The notes under the pieces: generated by a model
Database searches by the model: none
Seen by the model: the letters and a program-made list of their open reading frames with translations, nothing else
Told to the model about the DNA's origin: nothing
Position numbers and translations under genes: made by a program
Assembly: GCA_002633025.1 (NCBI GenBank)
Contig: NMRB01000006.1
Coordinates: forward strand, 53,577 to 117,576
From: Notospermus geniculatus
Taxonomy: Eukaryota; Nemertea; Pilidiophora; Heteronemertea; Lineidae
Direction: 5' to 3'
Length of the DNA: 64,000 bases
Part shown: positions 58,813 to 64,000 of the stretch, piece by piece
How the letters are laid out: each line of letters starts with the position of its first letter
Position numbering within the stretch: position 1 is the stretch's first letter

Positions 58813-59207
58813 GGGCGGCGCACTAGCAATTTTTCGAGCGATTTTCTAGGCGATCGGCCTTGCCACCACAGAAGCGACTGAACATATTTTCAGTTTTTTT
58901 TGTTGCCTCGTTTGCGACAAATGCTTGTTTGGAAGATCAGTGATGTCGTGGATGACAATTGACATCGCTGATCGAAATCAAAGGTAATTATCGCATGCGA
59001 CGTAGTAGTCGCATCGGTAGTCACCCCTTGCGACTAAAATAGGGGTGACTACCGATGCGACTACTACGTCGCATGCGATAATTACCTTTGAGGTCGATCA
59101 GTGACGTTATCCACGATATCACTGATCTTCCAAGGAAGTATTTGTCGCAACGAGTCAACAAAAACTAAAAAAAAAATAAAGATATGCTCAGTCACCTCTG
59201 TGGTCGC
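58809..59207. repeat. Related MITE, right end interrupted by a Gypsy LTR
   Basis: It starts TAAGGGCGGCGCACTAGC and has long internal arms (ATAATTACCTTTGA, GCGACTACTACGTCGCATGC) centred near 59035. The right arm is mirror-like up to GGTCGC at 59207 and then breaks off at the LTR start. Confidence 0.75.
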
Positions 59208-60390
59208 TGTAGTGTTGTGGTACCGATGTAACCGTGACTTGTTTTACTACCACACGGGTGTATTTTAGTTGGCGGAGTAGTCAATAGACGGCGCATCGTA
59301 TTCATGTCTTCGATTTCATCTCTCCCTAAATAAGTCCCGAAAGGACATGAAAACTGGCGACGAGGATCCAAGAACGCCACGAGGTAATGAATAAGAATGT
59401 ATAGAAGCCCCTCAACGCCCAAAACCAGCAACTTGACGCACTGAACACTGCATTTTGAAGCCCGTTCAGGTGGCCCAACTTCAGCAGCCCACACGACGCC
59501 GTGGAGGTACACGTGTTAGTTCGAAAAGTCGACGAGAGACGGCAGCACCGCGCAGACGCCCTGTCGTGTGGTATTAACCTGAGTCGCCAAGCAAGATGCC
59601 TGATCCTGAGCCTGTTGCCCCGGTCGAGCAAGTGCTGACCTTGCCGAGCTTTCCCTCGTTTGATCTTCAACCTGACCATAATGTTGGCCAAAGGTGGGAC
59701 AAGTGGTTGAGACGTTTTGAGAGACTGGTTACTGGTATAGGAATCACCAACCCCACTAGGAAGAGAGCGCTTCTACTCCATTTTGCCGGACCCGATGTCG
59801 ACGAGATATTTGATACCCTGGCTGGTACTGGTGATGACGCTAATTATGACGCAGCCAAAACGAGTCTGACGACCTACTTCAAGCCAAAACGCAATGTTGC
59901 ATTCGAAGTTTTCCAGTTTAGACAAGCAACCCAGCTAGCAGATGAAAACATCGATGCCTACCAGACCCGTTTGAGACAGCTTGCTGAGACGTGTGAATTT
60001 GCTGACGTCGAGAAGGAGATCTGCGCACAGATAATCACTGGTACCAAGAACCACCAGCTACGCCGCAAGGCCCTGAGGGAGGATATGAACCTTAAGAAAC
60101 TGCTTGAAACTGCCAGAGCATTCGAGATTAGTGAGACGCAGGCGATCAAGTTAGAAGAATCATCCAACCCACAGGCGACTGTTAACAAAGTTAATGAACA
60201 GAGTCGTGGCCGAAGTTTCAAGAAGAGCCATCGGGATAGTGGTAGCAATCGTGACCATGATAACAGATTCAGGTCAGTGTCATCCAAGCCTAGGTCAGAG
60301 GGTCAAGCATCAGCCCTGTTACAACCAATAATGTCACAATCGACCAATAATGTCACAACTGATGATAATGTCACTATTGTGACATTATGA
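59208..60390 (+). mobile_element. Ty3/Gypsy retrotransposon fragment (5' LTR-like and gag)
   Basis: A 140-bp LTR-like stretch (59208-59347) starts TGTAGTG and ends GGACA. It is followed by TGGCGACGAGGAT, a common Gypsy primer-binding-site phrase. The gag frame begins at 59596. No pol follows. The boundaries are my best guess, since no second LTR is in the window. Confidence 0.65.
59596..60390 (+). pseudogene. Ty3/Gypsy Gag, truncated before the zinc knuckle
   Basis: Gag forms the capsid of the retrotransposon particle. The frame has the capsid wording (FDLQPDHNVGQRWDKWLRRF; RALLLHFAGPDVDEIFDTL; AFEVFQFRQATQLADENIDA; QTRLRQLAETCEFADVEKEI). It then has a basic RGRSFKKSHRDSG tail. The CCHC zinc knuckle expected next is missing, because the frame runs into an AATAATGTCACAACT minisatellite from about 60325 and stops at 60390. 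Confidence 0.9.
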
Positions 60391-60545
60391 ACACATCATC
60401 CAACCAATAATGTCACAACTTGCTAATAATGTCACAACTTTTCCTTACCGATAATGTCACAACATTTTGACCAATAATATCACAACTTTTCCTTACCGAT
60501 AATGTCACAACATTTTGACCAATAATGTCACAACCCCAGTAACTA
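60325..60545. repeat. Minisatellite with ATAATGTCACAACT unit
   Basis: CCAATAATGTCACAAC-type units alternate with TTTTCCTTACCGATAATG and TTTTGACCAATAATG. About ten units. It begins inside the gag frame. Confidence 0.85.
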
Positions 60546-61205
60546 GCGCAGACAATGTCGGGATAATGTGATGGTGATTTTTTGCCCCTTTCTCATGGAA
60601 GACAAAGAAGTTTGAGCAAAAAAAGCCTGCTTTGACCACACTGTAAAAAATGGAATAGTCCCCGCGGGTTAATTTTACCAATGGGTAATATTTGCTCAAA
60701 AGCGCCGGTCAATATTACCTATCCGTGGGTATTCTCAGGCGCCTTCCTTATTATTGGAGGTAATGTTTACCTGGAACCGTGGGTAAAACTGGGGACAAGC
60801 TCACTACCTATATTCCCGTAGGTAAATTGGTAAATCATATCGTCTTAATCATATCGTCTTCAGAGTTCCCGTGTTAGTTACCCCTTGGATTTCCTTACTG
60901 GAGGAAGCAGTGTAAATACGAGATTACTTTCTCTTATGATGATTTTATTGAAGTTCTACACATTTTTATTCAACATTTTTTTAAAAATCGTGCTGGTCGG
61001 AAAATACTCCTTTTAGGCTGAGTGCCGGTCGGCATTTCTGCGTCCTGGACGGGGCCGTCCGGCGCCGACCAGCATCGGCAGAACCCTGCTTTCATCCCCA
61101 AGTTTCTTGTTACCTTTAAAAATCAGTTAAAATCCCTTGGCCTAGCTTTCTTACGTGTCCCTGCACTGTATTCACTTGAACATTCTTATTTTCTTCCCCC
61201 ACAAG

Positions 61206-61893
61206 CTCCCAATGAGACTAGCACAGACACTGAGACTGATGTCCCGACTGCAGGGGATCAACCCACTGTTGCTGTCCGACCAGAACAGGGGGAAATTAGA
61301 TTTCCTGGGCCCAGTCCTTTGGGCGGGCAGCACACTGCAGTTGTTCACCCTGTTGTCGTGGACAGTCGTGTATCAGTCGAGTGCGACAAGGAAGGTAAGC
61401 ATTCAAGATTATACTCAGAAGGTCTTGAGATGTGAAGGTGCTCCTCCACCAGAGAGTTCCTTGCTCGAGCTGGTTCTCCATGGGCAGGCACTTCACCATG
61501 GTTTCCTTGGCTTCTGCCTTTAACAAATGACACAAACTACCCGTAGTTTTCTACGGGTGAGTTTTAAGCTGCGTTTACCGGAATGCGGAAGTGGAAAATG
61601 CGATCCATTTTCGCACACAACATATCGCTTCCGCATCCTGTATACCGCATTCCAGATGTCTGGTGAACGCAGCTTTACCCTTATAGAGAGCCAGCTTGCA
61701 TGAGGAAACTCTCACGTACATGTAGAGGAGCGTCTAATCTTTAGTCTTGGTATTGTAATGTTGTTGTTGAGACGCATGTTGTACTGGATTGTCACTGGCC
61801 AAGAAAGTAGAGGAGTGGCCTGGGATAATTGGACGATGCCGCTATTCAGTGCCACCCTGAAGTTCGCAGTGACGGGGAAGGAGCATGAACTCA
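61206..61893 (+). CDS. Two possible exons of an unrecognised membrane protein
   Basis: Segment one (61206-61394) has a good acceptor (ttcccccacaag) and a consensus donor (aag|gtaagc). One frame gives hydrophobic residues (LDFLGPVLWAGSTLQLFTLL). Segment two, from about 61727 (acceptor gtagag) to the TGA near 61893, continues in a compatible phase with LIFSLGIVMLLLRRMLYWIV and ends TGKEHELIS. Together they suggest one or two membrane spans and a short C terminus. Another frame of segment one is also open, so the reading is uncertain. A 113-bp hairpin lies in the intron. Confidence 0.4.
61564..61676. repeat. Hairpin MITE
   Basis: TTAAGCTGCGTTTACC and GGTGAACGCAGCTTTA pair, with an inner GGAATGCGG/CCGCATTCC arm. 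About 113 bp, between the two candidate exons. Confidence 0.8.
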
Positions 61894-62811
61894 TCTCCTG
61901 ATTACCTCAGCATGCTGAATATTGTGACAGGTGCTGTTGAACAAGTTCATTCATTAGTCTTGCAGATAACTGTAGTATGTGAATTGATGTCTTCAGTTCA
62001 GTTCGATCACCGTAACAACAGTCATGTGACAGTTGTATTGATTTTCATTTCGTTGCATGTTTTGGGAATTGCTTTCACCCTTCTGCTCCAGTTCCTTTCA
62101 GCTCCATATAACATGACAGGTTTTCAATCAGTATTCAGTCTGTATGTAAATGCAATTTCCTAAAAGTTCCTCACTGGAAATGTAGAATACGATTTCTCGA
62201 GATATTGGTCAGTTTGTGTCGAGGCCTCTTGTCCCCAGTCGTCTTGAACACTATTGGCAGGTTCTTGCGAGCCACTTTAGCTGAAAGCTGTTTGAGGAAA
62301 TTGAATGGCCTTTCCATCAAGTTACCTGTCAAGTTCAATAAGAGTGAAGTCAACATTTGACTGTTAAGAAAACAGAGGTGACATGTCCATCCCTCCCGCA
62401 GCAGGCGATTAGGTGAATTTTTAAAGGGTGTGTGCTTTACATCTGACTCGAAGTGAAGTTTAGGCTTCTTTATCAAATGTTGTTCAACACAATGCAGAAA
62501 ATGCTGACTGAATGAAATACATAAGTTCTATGAAATGGGAAATACATGTATGAAGTCATAACAAAATTTGTGTATAATTTTAATTTAATTTTAAATTTAA
62601 TTAATGAACTTGTAAGTGTTTCAGTAGCTCTTACATGCACTGAATCTTAACATTTCTTTTCAAAATTTAACAGGAGTGAACATCATTCATCAGTTTCCGA
62701 CTTTTCCAAAATTGCTTTTCCTTGTGCACATTATTGAGATTCTCTTGAGATGTATCACTTGCATTGCATAAGGCTTGAAATGGGATTAACCCATATTTCA
62801 AATTCTCAAGT

Positions 62812-62953
62812 ATGGAAGTCAATCATGCCAAGAGGTATTCATTCCATGACGACGCAGCTAGGATGGAGACTGAAGAGATGAGGATGCCGTTCTCCCTCGT
62901 CTCCAACGATGCTCAAGTGGATGAAGGAATGATGTTTTCGCTGTGTGAGGAGG
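62812..62953 (+). CDS. Possible first coding exon of an unrecognised gene
   Basis: An ATG at 62812 opens 47 codons that end at a consensus donor (gagg|gtaaga), phase 1. The peptide is acidic and Met-rich (MEVNHAKRYSFHDDAARMET, then MRMPFSLVSND). An acceptor-like tttaacag at about 62671 could precede it. Later exons would lie to the right of the window or in its last kilobase, where I see none. Confidence 0.4.
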
Positions 62954-63114
62954 GTAAGAAGTATGCTTGAGACTTGGAGTGCTCCATGTTCTGTTATAAT
63001 CACATTCTAATCCAAGTTTTCCTTGGCTGCGGTGTGTTCACACTGACAAACAGCCCCACACACAGTATTGCCATTTGTCTCAGTCTGTGCTACACACATT
63101 GGGCTTGATGCATG

Positions 63115-63690
63115 CTGACCATGAACCCTGACCTCTCCAATTTGAAGCTGGCCGTGAACCCTGGCCTAGCCAGAGCTAACTTAACTGACCTTGAACCTTG
63201 GCCTCTCCAAATTTTGACAGGCTGACCCACTCTGAAACAGACCCGAGCCTGACGTTATGACGTCGTTCGGACTCTGATATATTGGCTGACATGTTGATGA
63301 CATCACTGACGCAACAATGCCGTCATGCTGTGCCAGTGCCGTACATCCACGCACGACAAGATGACGTCATTGACACAAGATGTCAGCCAAATGTTCCAGA
63401 GATTTCATTCATCGAAACTCAAGTCTCGAATGAAATCTCGCGGGACCAGATTGAGGCCTCTCCATTTTCGACAAGCTGCATGAGTCGATGACCATGAACC
63501 TTGGCCTCCCCAACTTTCAGTACGACATGTCCTAATCGCCTGGTAATCAGTTACATTTCCCTGCCTGGCTGTGGCTGTTCTCACCACTGATATAACGTTG
63601 CCCTGTTGGTTTCAACACGTTTGACTTGAAACATGGCTCTCATCCCTGACAAGCTGACCATGAACCCTGGTCTCCAACTTTCATTGATAA
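63115..63690. repeat. Dispersed ACCATGAACCCTGG repeats and two hairpins
   Basis: The phrase TGACCATGAACCCTGG(CC)TCTCC or a close variant occurs about five times (near 63115, 63150, 63187, 63488 and 63656). Between them lie a hairpin (TTGGCTGACAT/ATGTCAGCCAA, 63282-63391) and a short one (GAGATTTCATTC/GAATGAAATCTC, 63402-63441). Confidence 0.6.
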
Positions 63691-64000
63691 GGCAGCTTCA
63701 CCTAACTATTGATTGCTGATTCTGGCCGCCGACTCAATAGATACCTGATTATTCGGACCTTATGCGTCGATCGACAGGAATCAGTTTCGTCAACAATACG
63801 ACAGCCGTATTGATAATAAACGGTTTCCGATGAGCGGCTCAAGTCGCTTGATCACGGTAAATTGTCACAATTAGGGACAGTGTGCCTATCAGTCTGCTGG
63901 CATTTCGGACGACATGGGTGGCATTGATTTTCTCCTTATTGGGCAAGCATGGCCGTGTGGAATGTCGGAATCTATCATTGAATTACAGATCGGGACGGGG

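Overview
This window reads as nuclear DNA of an animal, most likely a marine invertebrate. Genes are split by GT-AG introns, conserved bilaterian proteins are recognisable (a CIP4/Toca/FNBP1-type adaptor and an NmrA-like NAD(P)-sensor protein), and the intergenic and intronic DNA is packed with tRNA-derived SINEs, LINE and Ty3/Gypsy remnants, Tc1/mariner copies and many foldback/MITE-like inverted repeats. Words such as TAGGCCTA and TACATGTA recur. I would guess echinoderm or another marine deuterostome/lophotrochozoan, but the species cannot be fixed from the sequence. No prokaryotic operons, CRISPR arrays or viral genomes are visible. Assembly gaps (N) occur at 15205, 16057-16109 and 17246.

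Layout. 1-7.2 kb: the 3' half of an FNBP1/CIP4-like gene on the + strand (HR1 and SH3 exons, stop at 5103, long 3' UTR), with SINEs in its introns, one of them split by a MITE. 7.2-12.7 kb: gene-poor DNA with foldbacks, a 26-bp minisatellite and a SINE. 12.9-14.7 kb: 5' part of an NmrA-like gene (NMRAL1 type), with a possible NRF-1-like site and a 5' UTR exon. 14.7-20 kb: foldback elements, assembly gaps and a 327-bp duplication. 20.0-20.3 kb: first exon of an unrecognised minus-strand gene. 21.5-24.9 kb: three exons of a Tnp2/Plavaka-like (CACTA superfamily) transposase. 25.3-31.4 kb: a 6.1-kb terminal-inverted-repeat element with CACTA-style subterminal repeats and its own small spliced gene. 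31.4-32.6 kb: 5'-truncated LINE reverse transcriptase. 33-34.8 kb: three foldbacks, one built from 21 copies of CACCGCGGTG.

35.1-45.5 kb holds the most interesting part: two spliced genes facing each other, with stop codons only about 50 bp apart. The + gene encodes a DUF7869-like protein with a probable DDE/RNase H-type acidic triad. The - gene encodes a protein with a ParB/Srx-like segment. A Tc1-type element and several MITEs sit in their introns. I infer that the pair may be the coding part of a little-described mobile element, now partly decayed or carrying indel errors (two frameshifts at G runs).

45.9-64 kb: a CR1-like fragment, foldbacks, a 1.5-kb TIR element next to its 277-bp deletion derivative, a chain of abutting MITEs with a Ty3/Gypsy LTR-gag fragment inserted in the last one, and weakly supported exons of unrecognised genes near 61-63 kb.
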